A DNA stretch of 64,000 bases from Acanthosepion esculentum (GCA_964036315.1 OZ038485.1:97489360-97553359); one strand, 5' to 3'. Positions 44,711-56,369 are shown, numbered from the stretch's first letter. Numbers and translations: made by a program. The notes: a model not told the origin generated them from the sequence alone.

Positions 44711-45384
44711 CTTATCGTCCCAGTGAATGCGATTTTCTTTCGTAATTCGGCAGTAAATATTTACAAACACACAGCTGAGTATCATCTTAATCTCGCTGTC
44801 AAGAATCAGGGAGGATTGCTGATTCGCAAGCAAGAAAAGTAAATCCTCCTTTACCCTTGTAACCTTTGACCTCTTTTGCTATATGAAAACATGTACGCAC
44901 ACACACCCAACTGCGATACAGACACACATAGAACCACTTAAGCAGATACAAATTTAAAAAATATATGTTATATGTTGTTTATAAAATAACTACAATAGAG
45001 TTCTAACATTTGAGGCTTCCCCTATTAATATTTTCAACTGGTCCAAAAAGTTGTTGTCTTGTACTTTAAATAAGAGAAATTTATTTTACATGGTTAAAAC
45101 ATTAGAAATTTTATTATGAGAAAAAGAAAAAAAGCATTTTATGATTGTTATATTCCGTACTAAGGGAATAAATACTTAACACCATGTGGATAATAGAAGA
45201 AACGTTTATTGTACACAACCAGTACAATATGAAATACGGTACACAGGTCAATCTAGTAGTGTGCCACTAATTGGAGGGTCGGACGTGCTTGCGTCGTCTC
45301 GCTCTCACTCTTCCATCGTCTCTTAGACAGTAGTCTTTATAGGTACTTACTACCTATAGTGTAATCACTCATGGGGGTTCCAGG
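44711..45384. other. No recognised feature
   Basis: Mixed sequence with short open frames only. Confidence 0.35.
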
Positions 45385-45654
45385 TTATTCCATTACATCA
45401 ATGATTAAGTTTTGACCTCGACAAAATATCCTTTTGTTTTGATTACTGCAGCACAAATCTTTGGCATTCGTTGCAAAAGTTTCTCGAATTGTAACTTTGA
45501 TAATTAATTCCATTCTTTTTTCAATGACTCTAAGAACTCTTTTTCCTTTTTTTAAAACTCTTCTGTCAAGTTCCTTCCATACCAATGGCTTCAAATGTTT
45601 GAACTGTAGTGTATGTGTTACCCATCCTTTTATATAGACTAAATCTCCCCTCAA
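45385..45654 (-). pseudogene. Possible degraded Tc1-like transposase end
   Basis: An 89-codon frame contains LVWKELDRRVLKKGKR, RVIEKRMELIIKVTI and TNAKDLCCSNQNKR. Its pattern 'LW-ELDRRV...VIE--W--I...' is loosely that of Tc1 C-termini. No TIR was found. This is a weak call. Confidence 0.3.
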
Positions 45655-45862
45655 ACGTGGAAGAAACTAGAGTCAGCGGAAACGTGGTTCTACAGAAGAA
45701 TACGGAAGATTCCATGGATGGAGCGAGTAAGCAACAAGGAAGTCTTCAAGGAAATGGTGATAGAAAGAACACTTCTACTCAGAATCAGGAAAAGATGGAT
45801 GAAATTCCTTGGACGCATAATGAGGAAGGGCCTCGCTCTGGGAGAATTTGGTGTGAATTTTA
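45650..45862 (+). pseudogene. LINE-C fragment
   Basis: The correct frame reads TWFYRRIRKIPWMERVSNKE, VFKEMVIERTLLLRIRKRWM, KFLGRIMRKGLALGE, parallel to 29120-29290. Confidence 0.75.
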
Positions 45863-46469
45863 GTAAATATAAATTCTTTTTATTTTGAGGTGAATTATTA
45901 TTTTGGGGAGAATTAACTAAAAGATCGCTATCAAGTACTCTAAAACGGTTCGAACACAGGGGTAGTGCCATAACTTGATGTCCATTGGAACCTACAATAT
46001 ACAGCTGGTGGGAAAACTCGACGAATTCCTGCCTTACCAACTGTCCTATAAATATTTACATTGCATTTTTTAGATTTTCTCTCTTTTATACCGTTAAAAT
46101 ATGACTTTCTTTGGTTTTGTATTTAAAGTTATCATTCGCTTTTCAGCATTGATGCACGATATTCATTGACATCCCGAAAAAGCTTTGCATGCTGAAAAGA
46201 ACGAGATAGAAATGTGCTCTAAAGCACTGACTATGGGATAATTGAGGCCATACCTAAGAAGAGGGAAAGTGTAAACAAAATGATGGCTGTTTATGTAAAA
46301 ATTAGACTATAAATGGGTTATTGCTTACTCACATCACTTGCTGTTCTGTCAAACTGCCAAAAGATATGTTTTTATTTTTCCTATCTATATCTCTAGTCAA
46401 CTTTCTTTTCTTTCTTTCGATCATTCTTCGTCCTGGCTATGACGATAAACTACGTCCGCGTCCTGGGTA
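45863..46469. other. No recognised feature
   Basis: AT-rich, no gene. 'ctggctatgacgataaactac' at 46434 and 'ctgggtaagacgataaactac' at 46462 form a short tandem pair. Confidence 0.4.
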
Positions 46470-46650
46470 AGACGATAAACTACATCCAGCAGCAAGGCTT
46501 CTGATCAGGAGGTTTTGAAGGGCGTGGAATCACCTCTTAATTGCTGGTGTTCCCAAGTTCACCCTGACCCCGGGTGGTAGCACCTGTTAGGGTCCCAGCT
46601 ATGGGCAAATAGTTAACAGCCAAACTTGTGTAAAAATAGGTTTTAATACC
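46470..46650 (-). repeat. Dispersed repeat F, copy 2
   Basis: Reverse copy of 23065-23220 ('ctatttgcccatagctggga', 'ggtgctaccacccggggtca', 'caccagcaattaagaggtg'). Confidence 0.7.
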
Positions 46651-46989
46651 AGAAATACTTTATAATAAAAAAATTATTACCAGCAATAATTTTTGAAGGA
46701 AAAATTATTATCAGCAATACTTTAAAAAAATACCAGCAATACAAACAATTATAGATTTTTGAAAAAAATAAGACCAGCTATAGATTTCTTCAAGGAAAAA
46801 CATTCCCAGAAATAGATTTTTGAAGAAAAACATACTACCAGTAATAAAAATTTTGTCGGCATTAAATAACCCATTGAGGTTGATATGCCGTAAAACAAAA
46901 ACCAAATCAAACCAAACTAAACTTGCAATCATTCTAGCTCTCTTTCCTTTATCCTTTCTTTCTATATAACTATTCAGCTTTCCTTTCAA
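46651..46989. other. A-rich, near-repeats
   Basis: Repeated short 'accagcaata...tttttgaag' phrases (46670-46850). No gene. Confidence 0.4.
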
Positions 46990-47370
46990 GCTTGAAACAC
47001 CCGTTCTTGTATGATCACTGAAGTTAAGCAAAGTCGAACCTGGTCAGTACCTAGATAGGTGACCGCTTGGGAATATCAGGTGCTGTAAACTTGGTTGTTT
47101 ATTTACTAAAATTCACACCAAATTCTCGCAGAGCGAGGCGCTTCCATTAACGGCTCGGAAATGGAAATCAGAGAGCCGGGTTCAAATTCCACTCGAGTTC
47201 GTTATATTCACTTCCGCTTAAATTCTCTTCAGAAAGATATGAATCCACCGCTTATCCCCCCCTGCTATGGGTTTATTAGTTGGACTTAAAAAATATTCTT
47301 ATATTCTAAAACTATTTTCTGGCTTTAAATAACCTGCAAAGTGTTGATAAGCAGTCAAAAATCAATCTTC
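46990..47370 (+). mobile_element. Composite SINE (family A), plus-strand copy
   Basis: 5S head 'gatcactgaagttaagcaaa', 'cctggtcagtacctagatag', 'gtgaccgcttgggaatatca', 'ggtgctgtaaac'. After a 50-bp unrelated stretch comes the tRNA-like B box 'ccgggttcaaattccactcg', the body 'tatattcacttccgctta', 'gctatgggtttatta' and the tail 'ctggctttaaataacctgc'. Confirms the element order seen at 31030-31400. Confidence 0.82.
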
Positions 47371-47600
47371 TTTTCTTTTCCTTTCTGTCATTCTTTCTTT
47401 CTTTTAACCTTCCTATCTGTACCGCTAGTCATTCTTTCTTTGTCTTTCAGACTCATGTTTCTTTCTTTCTTTCTTTCGAGCTTTTTTTTTTGCTTTTCAT
47501 ACTCGTGTTTCTTTCTTTCTTTCTTTTTCTGTCTTTTTTTTTGTCTGTCATATTCTTTCCTTTATCTTTCTTTCTTTTTTTTCTCGTTTTCTGTCCGTAT
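47371..47600. repeat. T/C-rich simple sequence
   Basis: (TTTC)n-type runs. Confidence 0.85.
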
Positions 47601-48227
47601 CGTCCCAGAGAGATCAGAGTAATAGTAAATGTAATATTAGCCGTTTCCATATAAGGAAACATTCGTAAGCATTCCGAGAGAAAAGTTAACAATAGCGAAA
47701 TAGATTATATAAAAAATTTTTTTTAAAGTTTCGACTTAACTCTCTCCTTCTAGGATTGATTGTTTGCCGTCATTGTTTGTTAATGACATGGCCAATCACG
47801 ACGATTTAGTATTCAATGTGAGAACTTTCCCGCTAAAGGACAGGAACAAATAAACAAAGCGGAAGTTCAGCCATTACGAACACGAGAACGATTCCAACGA
47901 GGTGATGTGTCACACAGATTAAGTTACGCGTAATTCATTGGCAATTCATTTATTCTTAATTAACCGTATCAAAAATAAAATAAAATAATAGAAAAAAACA
48001 TGCAAAACCAAGAGAAAAATTAATAATTACTCACACAATCAGAAAGTAAAACTAGCCAACATCAGATGTCTTGGAACTAAAAAGCGGCGAATGTACAAAA
48101 GTGACTTCCAATAAAAAAAAATAATTATCAACAACGGCAGAACAGAACCGTCCAGTCATGAAGCTTTTATAGCAAAGAAACCAAAAACAAAGACGACTAG
48201 TAATCATTCAGCAGAGAAAATAGTATA
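47601..48227. other. No recognised feature
   Basis: No gene or repeat recognised. Confidence 0.35.
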
Positions 48228-48726
48228 TATTTACAGAGAAACCAGAAGAAAGCCACCCCTTAAAACAGACATCCTTCGGCATGAAATCATGAGATACCTA
48301 AAAATGACTTATTATTGAAGAGGAGCCAGAAGAAAGGCACTTTTTAAGAGAGGCATCGTTTTGCACGAAAGCACAACTTGTCTACGAAAAAAACTTTATT
48401 GCCGAGCAGCCAAAAGAGAAGCACTTCTTAAAACAAGCATCTTTCTGCATGAAAGCATTATGTATTTAAAAATATGGCATTTTTCCAAGAAGCCAGAAGA
48501 AAGCCACTTCTTAAATCGGGCATCTTTCTACATGGAAGCACTAGCTGTCAACAACAAAAGGTTTATTATTTACGAGCAGCCAGAAGAGAGGCACTTCTTA
48601 AAACAGGCATCTTTCTGTATGAAAGCCTTAGGTATCTACAACGTTACGTATTTTTGCAGAGCTGCCAGAAGAAAGCCAATTATTAAAACAGGCATCTTTC
48701 TGCATGAAAGAACTATGTATCTATCA
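48228..48726 (+). repeat. 85-bp tandem repeats, left part
   Basis: The marker 'gcatctttctgcatgaaagc' and variants start at 48267, 48352, 48437, 48520, 48607 and 48692, steps of 83-87 bp. Each unit has 'ccagaagaaagccacttctt'. The array resumes after the mariner (about 50000-50095), with an outlier at 50945-51030. A 137-codon open frame here is a by-product: neighbouring units are read in different frames. Confidence 0.85.
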
Positions 48727-49998
48727 GGTCATCCCATAAGTTCTGTCCGAATTTTGGATAAAGAATACAAGTGACCAAATGTTACATTTAATTACAGATT
48801 CAATCAACAATGTATTTTCCCTGATTATCTATGACTTCCTTCCATCTATTAACAAGCTTACTAATCCATAACTGTAAAATTCTTTTGGCTTTGATTCGAA
48901 GAACTCAGAAATGTCAGTTTTAACCTCTTCCTGTGTTACAAAAGCTGTTTCTTCCAAATGATTCTGTAAGCTACGAAACAAATGGTAGTCTGAAGAAGCA
49001 AGGTCGGGAGAATAAGGTGGATGAGGAATTTTCTCCCAACCAAGTTCTTCGATCTTTTGTGACGTGATTCTTGCTGTGTGTGGTCGTGCATGAAACATCA
49101 CCCGTTTTCGATTTACTATAGGAGGTCTTTTTTCCTCAAAGCTTGGTTCAAACGCTCTAATTGCTGACAGTATATTTGAGCATTAATTGTTGCATTAGGA
49201 GGTAAGAATTCAAAGTGGATTATTCCTTGGCAATCCCACCAGATTGAAAGAAGAACCTTTTGCCCATGAAGTTCCCTTCTCGGCTGTGGCTGGGGTCCTT
49301 CCCCTTTACCAAGCCACTGTCTACGACGCTTAACATTTCGATAAAAGATGCATTTTTCGTCGCCAGTCACAAGTCTATCCAAAAAAGGTGAAACAAGTTG
49401 GCGAGAATGGAGAGAAGAGCAGATGTCAACTCGGGATTTGAGGTTGTTTTCAGACAATTCATGAGGCCCCCATTTTCCAAGTTCAGGAACTTTTCCAAGT
49501 TGTTGAAGATGACGATGAACAGTTGTATGGTTTGAACTGAGAACCACTGCCAATTCCTCAACTGATAAAGCAGGATTTTCTTCAAGGGCTGCTTCAAGAA
49601 GCTTTTCATCAAACTCAACTGAACATCCGGTTCGATCTTCATCTTCAAGGGTGAAATCTCCACCTCTGAGTTTTGCAAACCATCTTCTGCAAGTTCTTTC
49701 ATTCACACATTCCTCTCCATAAACTGAGTGAATGTTTCTAGCCGCTTCGGCTGCTGAGTTTCCTTTCTTGAACTCATAAAGCATTATGTGCCTTAAATTA
49801 TTCTTGGGTACTTCCATGGTAGCAGGGTTTTAATCAAACAAAATTTAATTTTATTGTTCTCTGAAATAAAATTTGATCAGTTTAAATGCATCTAAACATA
49901 AAAATAATGTTCAGCTCCATTAGACTTTATAAAATACTCTTTAAATTTCGTTCATTTTAACAAAAAGTTAAAATTCGGACAGAACTTATGGGATGACC
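48727..49998 (-). mobile_element. Mariner element with perfect TIRs
   Basis: 48727-48755 and 49970-49998 are perfect 29-bp inverted repeats starting GGTCATCCCATAAG. TA follows at 49999-50000; the left flank is CA (probably a mutated TA). The length of 1272 bp is normal for mariner. Confidence 0.95.
48829..49817 (-). pseudogene. Mariner transposase, broken
   Basis: MEVPKNNLRHIMLYEFKKGN starts at 49817. Next are the helix-turn-helix region (AARNIHSVYGEECVNERTCR, RWFAKLRGGDF), a second DNA-binding part (LSVEELAVVLSSNHTTVHRH), and the catalytic LVTGDEKCIFY (first D). A frame change at an A run near 49130 follows RLNQALRKK. The second catalytic block reads VMFHARPHTAR, where mariners have 'HDNARPHTA': the two residues with the catalytic D are gone. 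YSPDLASSDYHLF has the third D. Two independent defects remove activity. Confidence 0.95.
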
Positions 49999-50000
49999 TA

Positions 50001-50100
50001 ATACATGAAATGAAATATAATTGCAGAGTAGCCACAAGAAAGCCACTTTTTTTAAAACCGGCGTCTTTCTGCGTGATGGCAGTAATGGTAATGGTAGCCG
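50001..50100 (+). repeat. 85-bp repeat, right part after mariner
   Basis: 'gagtagccacaagaaagccactt' and 'ggcgtctttctgcgtga' continue the array cut by the mariner. Confidence 0.7.
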
Positions 50101-50717
50101 TTTCCTTATAAGGAAACATTTGGCAGTCGTTGACACAGCAGGCAGTATTACAGTTGGTTGAAATTCATAGAAGTCTTTCTCTGTAAACAATTTTTCAGGA
50201 AAATATGTTTCCCATTTCCAGTAGCTGTTATTGCTCTTTCCAGAATTGATAGGGCTTTCCTTCCTAACCTTTTATTTGAAGTGATGTGGAATGTCAACAT
50301 AACTTATTTAGCAAGTGTTGAATATCGGTTGAGGAAAGACCTTTGATCTTACTTCCGCTATATCAGTGTGTGAGAAGAAATCAGAACTGATGATGGCATA
50401 AACAGGAAATGCATCCGGTGGGTAAATTAAACTGGACGCAGAGGTGTCCTGAGCGGAAGGAAATAAGTGTTTGCGTGTGCGCATGCCGGAAGAGGCGTGA
50501 CCACATGAAGTTGTGTGGGCGCATGCCGGAAGACGACGTAACCACGTGAAGTTGTGTGGGTGTCGAAATGTTACAAAACCGGTCCGATTCTTGATCTGGA
50601 CAGAGACACTAGCTAGAGGTTCACCAAAGGTTTGTCTTCGTCAATTCCTGAGTGGGTAATCCTAACCTCTGTGATTCTCCCTCACTCTACCCATTCGCCG
50701 CAACTTGAACAATAAAG

Positions 50718-50720
<3 letters not shown>
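50101..50720. other. Mostly unannotated
   Basis: A 35-bp direct repeat, 'gtgcgcatgccggaagaggcg' and 'gggcgcatgccggaagacgac', lies at about 50477 and 50518. No gene seen. Confidence 0.45.

Positions 50721-50800
<80 letters not shown>
50721..50800. repeat. (TA)n microsatellite
   Basis: About 80 bp of uninterrupted TA. Confidence 0.97.
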
Positions 50801-50801
<1 letters not shown>

Positions 50802-50859
50802 TTCGTCGCTTTATTCGAGCCCAGTAGCAATATGCAACACAAGGTATGTCGGTAGCAAA

Positions 50860-50945
50860 ACAGTTATCGGCCCAGAAAATGGAATCGGCGAGCCGAATTC
50901 AAAGTTCCAACTGGGTCTGTTGTGTTTACTTTCACATTAATTTCT
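50860..50945 (+). mobile_element. Composite SINE (family A) fragment
   Basis: 'atcggcgagccgaattcaaagttcc' and 'gtgtttactttcacattaa' follow the tRNA-like and body parts. Confidence 0.45.
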
Positions 50946-51289
50946 GCATGAAAGTAGTAGGTAGCTTCATCAGATGCGTTATGATTGAAAAGAAGACAGA
51001 AGAAAGCCACTCCTTAAATAAGGCATCGGGGTAAATAATGTCGGATAAAAAAAATTACTGCTATTTATGTTCGAAACTGAACGGGAAGGAACAACTCAAC
51101 ACTGCCAACTGAATACCGCCGACTCAATACCGCCGACTGAGCGCCAGGACAAATCAGTTCTGCAAGACCGAGACAACTCAGCACCAGAAAACTTAACTCT
51201 TTTTTTTATAACCGAATAAAAGTAATTTATTAAGGATTAAAACCTTAATTAGAGAATATTTTTTTTATTATTTTTAATAAATCGTAAAG

Positions 51290-51693
51290 AAATTTGGAAA
51301 CGGCATGCCGTACTGCTTGACATTCGCTCCGGAAGCTATAATACGAACATTTCAGAGTGTTTGCTTGTCAATCTGCAGACAGTGCAGAGGATTCAGAAAG
51401 AGTTAGATGAGTCTAATGGTGATTATGATGGTGTTTGGAGTGATCACCAGTGATGGCGACGTTATGCCTCCATTCATCTTCCCACTGGGCCTCAGACTTA
51501 ACACGGAGGCCTTCATCAAGTGCCTTGAGGAGGTAGGCAGAGAGAGCAGCTGCTGGATGACCCTATGTCTGGCAACAGGACTCTGCACCATGCCACAGAA
51601 GCAGGAGAATCTAGCCATCACTGTCAGACAATTTCTGAACAACATCACCCATTACATCTGGCCACCTAACTCCCCAGACTGCTACCCTCTTTA
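51290..51693 (+). pseudogene. Mariner-like transposase fragment
   Basis: MVFGVITSDGDVMPPFIFPL and GLRLNTEAFIKCLEE (51420-51530) match the block before the second catalytic D in one mariner group. In the next frame comes QQDSAPCHRSRRI, a stop, then PSLSDNF (51572-51640), with the catalytic D in QQDS. A third frame gives IWPPNSPDCYPL (51655). Three frames and a stop make it dead. No TIRs identified. Confidence 0.82.
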
Positions 51694-51891
51694 ATTACGT
51701 TAAGATACGCTTCGAGCAGATATGATCGTTCGAGAAAAATCATGAAAAATTTGTAGTTTAAAAACAGTAATTTGACTTTCCTAACCAGACGCTTCCTCTA
51801 TAGCCAAATGGTATAGCACGACAGGCTATATGACGGTTCATTGTTTGTTATATTTAATAAAACATGTTTAAATAATGATCTGCTTCCCCAA

Positions 51892-51895
<4 letters not shown>

Positions 51896-51954
<59 letters not shown>
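51896..51954. repeat. (TA)n microsatellite
   Basis: Uninterrupted TA run. Confidence 0.96.
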
Positions 51955-51957
<3 letters not shown>

Positions 51958-51999
51958 AACGATAAAAATTATTAGAAAAATCAATTAAAATCTTCAGAC

Positions 52000-52409
52000 A
52001 CACTGGGTTGTAGATTAATATTCTTATGCTTTTATTATTATTATTTCATTTATATTCCTCGACTAGTTTCGACCAACATGGCCATCATCGGGAGAGAAAA
52101 AAATGTCTCTGCTTGCTATAGCAGTAAACTACAGAAATGAATGTCTTGTTGAAGAAAACGAACGTTTGTCTGTAGTTTTCATTTGTTTATTTATTTATCT
52201 TTTTAACATTCCTTGTGTTGGTCAAACAGTCTCTTTTAAGTTGTCATTTGAGATAAGAGCTATATTCCCTTTTTTTTCCCGGTCAGTTCAGCAGTTTATT
52301 TGTGTTTGGGGAGGGGATGGTAAGTGTGTTTGTGTGTGTGTGTGTTTGTGTGTGTGTGTTTGTGTTATTTAGTTTAGTGTGTGTGTTATTTAGTTGTTTA
52401 GTCTCTGGT

Positions 52410-52482
<73 letters not shown>

Positions 52483-52925
52483 GGTTTTTAAGGGAGTGAG
52501 TAAGTATATGTGTTAGCTTGTATATTGCTGTGGGTGTGTGTTATCATTTGGCTCATTAGGAAAGTGAGTGAGTATGTTGTGTGTGGGTGTGTGTATAGGT
52601 GTGAGGCCTCAACACCTCCGTAAGCCTGTCTTTTTTCTATGGGTATGGAATGTGGGTAGGTTTTGATTTGTAGGGTTATGTGTTGCTATTATCTATATTG
52701 TTTAATTTATGATTTAACCCGGCTGGAAACAGGGTTTGTAAACGTCGTATCCACTTATTTTCATGGAACTCTAAAATTCTTCTAGTGTTATCTGCTTTGG
52801 GCTTTTCTATTCTCTCAATTATGGTGAATTTGGCATGGGTTTTGAAATTGTGTTTTCCTATGCGGAAATGTTGTTCTACAGGTAATAATTTTTCATGGGG
52901 AGTCGACTTAATTCGATTGCGGTAA
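52000..52925 (-). mobile_element. PLE C-terminus and tail, minus strand
   Basis: At 52660-52925 the reverse frame reads RNRIKSTPHEKLLPVEQHFR, IGKHNFKTHAKFTIIERIEK and ILEFHENKWIRRLQTLFPAG, the end of a PLE GIY-YIG domain (VEQHF...HA-FTIIE-I...HE--WI-RLQTL-P-GLN). The 3' UTR follows, with (TG)n at 52318-52478, and then a hairpin motif at 52066-52092 (CCGATGATGGCC-atgtt-GGTCGAAAC). The 5' side is cut directly at a (TA)n tract. Confidence 0.8.
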
Positions 52926-52929
52926 TTAT

Positions 52930-52931
<2 letters not shown>

Positions 52932-53013
<82 letters not shown>
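52932..53013. repeat. (TA)n microsatellite
   Basis: About 80 bp of TA, abutting the truncated PLE. Confidence 0.97.
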
Positions 53014-53017
<4 letters not shown>

Positions 53018-53234
53018 CCATCAATATTGAGAACAAGGTGGCCAACGTAACGATTCTGAAGTAAAAGAGAAATGAGCACGTCGAGAAAACACGAGAATCC
53101 ACGAGATTCTGTCTAGAATTATGTGACAAGCTGACCTGGACTGGAGCAAAGGTTTGGAATTAACAATCTATCCAGAATATCCGATAAGTACAAAGTTCAC
53201 TTGACTACAAATCTTTAATCGTAGCTAAGAAATA

Positions 53235-53412
53235 TACGGATGTGCGGGTAGCGTAGTGGTTAATCGGCTCCGAAAGTGGAATCACAGCGCTGAGTTCAAA
53301 ATCCAGTCGAGTTCGTTGCGTTCACTTTCACACAAATTGCCTTGCTAAGGTATGAATCCGTCTCCCCCTTTCATCACCCTTTCATCCGCCTTCCATCCCC
53401 AATTTAATCCTA
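53235..53412 (+). mobile_element. Composite SINE (family A), no 5S head
   Basis: A box-like 'gcgggtagcgtagtggttaatc', B box-like 'ctgagttcaaaatccagtcg', body 'ttgcgttcactttcacacaaa'. A start of a second unit appears at 53423. Confidence 0.65.
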
Positions 53413-53527
53413 ACTAAGTAATGTACGGATGTGCTCGTAGCTCGTAGCAAAATGGTTGCAAACTAGCTTAACAAAAAAAAAAAACAACTCTGAATTAAAA
53501 ATGCTGGACCCACCCCGTAAAATCCTG

Positions 53528-53567
53528 AGATAGATAGATAGATAGATAGATAGATATGAACAAATTG

Positions 53568-53624
<57 letters not shown>

Positions 53625-53635
53625 TGAACAAATTG

Positions 53636-53680
<45 letters not shown>

Positions 53681-53691
53681 TGAACAAATTG

Positions 53692-53744
<53 letters not shown>

Positions 53745-53755
53745 TGAACAAATTG

Positions 53756-53792
<37 letters not shown>

Positions 53793-53803
53793 TGAACAAA
53801 TTG

Positions 53804-53836
<33 letters not shown>

Positions 53837-53889
53837 TGAACAAATTGAGATAGATAGATAGATAGATATGAACAAATTGAGATAGATTT

Positions 53890-53920
<31 letters not shown>

Positions 53921-53931
53921 TGAACAAATTG

Positions 53932-53970
<39 letters not shown>

Positions 53971-53985
53971 AACAGATTTAGATAG
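53528..53985. repeat. GATA satellite with regular interruptions
   Basis: (GATA)n blocks of 4-12 units are separated by the same insert, 'tgaacaaattga', seen eight times. Open frames here are low-complexity artefacts. Confidence 0.97.
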
Positions 53986-54489
53986 ACTGTTATTGTACTA
54001 TTCAACAGAAATGTGCGTAACGTTCATTGGTACCCAACCTACTGAGTCATTCTTTGTACTATCTCTTTGTGTTCAACAATTATTACGCGAGAAATTCCGT
54101 ACAATTGTGTTGGAAACGGTTCTTTACCATAACTGCCACGTGTATGCATCAAATTTTGCGTAAGGCCCGAGAAATTTTTCAACTGGGACACTGGAAATGC
54201 TTCGTTTTTGAATGTCACACGAGTTCCAAGGCCAGTCGACTGTCGGTTCAAAACGAGGAGAGTTCGGAACGTCCTGATACTGGCAAAAGGTCAGAAAATA
54301 GCATGTGATATCATCCATCACGAATGAACGTCGTCAAACAGTGCACCAGATCTCTCACATGAGTGAAGTCAAGTTAAAGAGCCTGCTATATAATCCTCAC
54401 AGAAAATCCAAACATATACGTTATCAAGAGGACTATTGCGACATGAGTGACTAAATTTAAATAATAGATGATACATATAAATTTCTTCG
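53986..54489. other. No recognised feature
   Basis: No gene or repeat recognised. Confidence 0.35.
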
Positions 54490-54930
54490 AGTAATTGTGT
54501 ACATATTTAAAAGTTATTCCGGGAACTTATCGTTCCCACATCGTAGAAACATTGCTATTATAAGAGAAGACAACAGGATATACCAAGTGATTACACACAT
54601 GACAGTTGAATTGAAACCACAATCTTATTGGTTCACAGCGGCCTTTTCTGTCGCTGTAGCCGACGGGAAACACTTCTTCCGGGTGTTCCAATGTGATAGT
54701 TCCTATCACAACAGGAGCCTATTTGTGTCTGCTCGTAACAATTGAAAATGTGTCCTCAAAGAGGCCAAATGCTTGTTGACAGAATGAGTTCTCATGACTA
54801 CAGGCGGCTCTGTTACAGTGTCTTACATATGGGTAAGTCTTCTATCCTCTCTCTCTCTCTCTTCACTCGGTTTGAGGTGTTAATTTCTATTGATAAATCG
54901 GAATGTTTTGCCCGGAAATTCTACTCATGA
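54490..54930 (+). pseudogene. LINE, N-terminal RT-flank fragment
   Basis: YWFTAAFSVAVADGKHFFRV and SLFVSARNN (54628-54740), then in other frames RMSSHDYRRLCYSVLHMGKS and FTRFEVLISIDKSECFARKF. These parallel the SPWFIAACSAAIAHRNHFF to AECFARKF stretch of LINE-A between endonuclease and RT. Frame shifts and a stop are present. Confidence 0.78.
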
Positions 54931-55493
54931 CTCATCTGGAGTACCTTTCCCTAACTTAGAACTGAGTCCCTATTCAGCGATATGCATAAAACTACGCCCA
55001 TACTTTCTGCTATCATAACGCTGAATAGATCGCTAAATTAACCATTCTTTTCGACTACGTAAAACTACAATAGAAAATACAGTCGTGTGATACCCTGCCT
55101 GTTTAACTTGCTAAACATTACTCAACGGTATACGCCTGACGTATCTTCCAAAGCTTAGTTTGACACAGGCCATCAACAATGAAGAACTAAATGAGAATCT
55201 ACAGTCGCCGTAGCGAACGAAATCAATTTGGTACCAATCACTCCAGTAGATCAAGAAATTTGTTCGTCTTTGCTTAATGTGGTGGAAGTGAACCATAGTT
55301 GTCTCCCCCTGGACATGTTATAAAAGAATAAGCTCCACCTTTGTTGAGTTGAGTTATAGTTGAATAAAATTTCAAAGCTTCTCGTTTGTTTTTCATTTCA
55401 CTTGGTTTGGTAGATCACAATAATGAATGCGGAACGAACGCCGTCCACAAGCAGTAATCAGCGAGTTTTGTTATACTCTACGCCTGGAGGGGG
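54931..55493. other. No recognised feature
   Basis: No gene or repeat recognised. Confidence 0.35.
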
Positions 55494-55628
55494 ACCTTGA
55501 GGTGGTGTAATGGTTAGCAAGCTTGTCTCGCTAGAACAATTACAACTGAGTAGTGAGTTCGATCCTCACTGAGTGCCCCATACTTTCGGCTTTGTGCCAC
55601 ATCTGAGCTACACTTGGAAAATCACTAT
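55494..55628 (+). mobile_element. tRNA-derived SINE (family B), single copy
   Basis: 'gaggtggtgtaatggttagc' (A box), 'gtgagttcgatcctcactg' (B box), tail 'ttcggctttgtgccacatct'. Best preserved single example of the unit tandemly repeated at 26190-27045. Confidence 0.85.
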
Positions 55629-55835
55629 ACTTACCTGGCCCAGGGATCCATCCCTGTGCTGGTGGTATCACGGCTACGACTAGCTGGGACCAGCTATGAC
55701 TAGCTTCGGCCAGCTCTGACCAGCTAAGACCAGCTTGGACCAGCGGTCCGAGTGAAAACACTCGAGTCCCCACGTTAAAAACTGATCTTGTGTAACAACC
55801 TGACTCAGTTGGTGGGGGCAAGAAAATCTCTACTC
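55629..55835 (+). repeat. Unclassified repeat G, copy 1, with U1-like start
   Basis: ATACTTACCTGG at about 55637 equals the first 12 bases of U1 snRNA, but the remainder does not follow U1 clearly. A short repeat of 'gaccagct/gactagct' follows (55677-55745). The 3' part 'cttgtgtaacaacctgactc-gttggtggggg' is shared with copy 2 near 63355. Confidence 0.4.
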
Positions 55836-56369
55836 TACGGCTGGAACACAGATTGATCTTCAGCGGCGCAGATTGGCAAGTATTGAGATTTGGCGAGATT
55901 TTTTTTTTCTCGTACAAAATCAGTCTGGCCGTCAGTGTCTTTGGTGATAAACAACATTAATCCTTTTCTCGGGATTACGGTAATCTGGATTAGTCCATTT
56001 CTGGACATCTTGCACACTTAACAGCTTCTTCGACCTTGATCTGTTCGCCCTTTGCAGTGCAGTTTCAGGGTCGGACTACGGACTTCTCACGCTTGTTTAC
56101 CGCAGACGATTCTGTATCACGTTACCCTCCGTGCTGAAAAACAGTTTAAATCGCAGAAGCTCTGTAGGTCAATTCATTCGAAGACGACAACAGTTTTACA
56201 ACGTAACACTCGAAGTTATCAAGTAGGTCCCAAACTCCGTCTTGTTTTTCACTGAAAACGATAACAGGGGCGTTTACTTCAAGTCTTATTTATTTAAGAG
56301 TAGATTGTCCAACATCCATCGCCATGTAGGAGAATAGGTATTACATAGCATTTAACCAATATCGCCTGA
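55836..56369. other. No recognised feature
   Basis: No gene or repeat recognised. Confidence 0.35.

Noticed and set aside
46990..47090. A functional 5S rRNA gene
   Set aside because: Only the 3' two thirds is 5S-like, with many changes, and it continues into a SINE body.
48361..48774. 137-codon frame with repeated 'KTGIFLHES'-like phrases
   Set aside because: It follows the 85-bp repeat. Because 85 is not a multiple of 3, neighbouring units are read in different frames and the peptide repeat is not kept.
50390..50420. CTGATGA...GAAA, a possible hammerhead core
   Set aside because: No stem II can be drawn between the two conserved parts, so it is probably chance.
53410..54005. Long Ile-Tyr-Leu-Ser repeat proteins
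   Set aside because: Direct translation of the GATA satellite in three frames.
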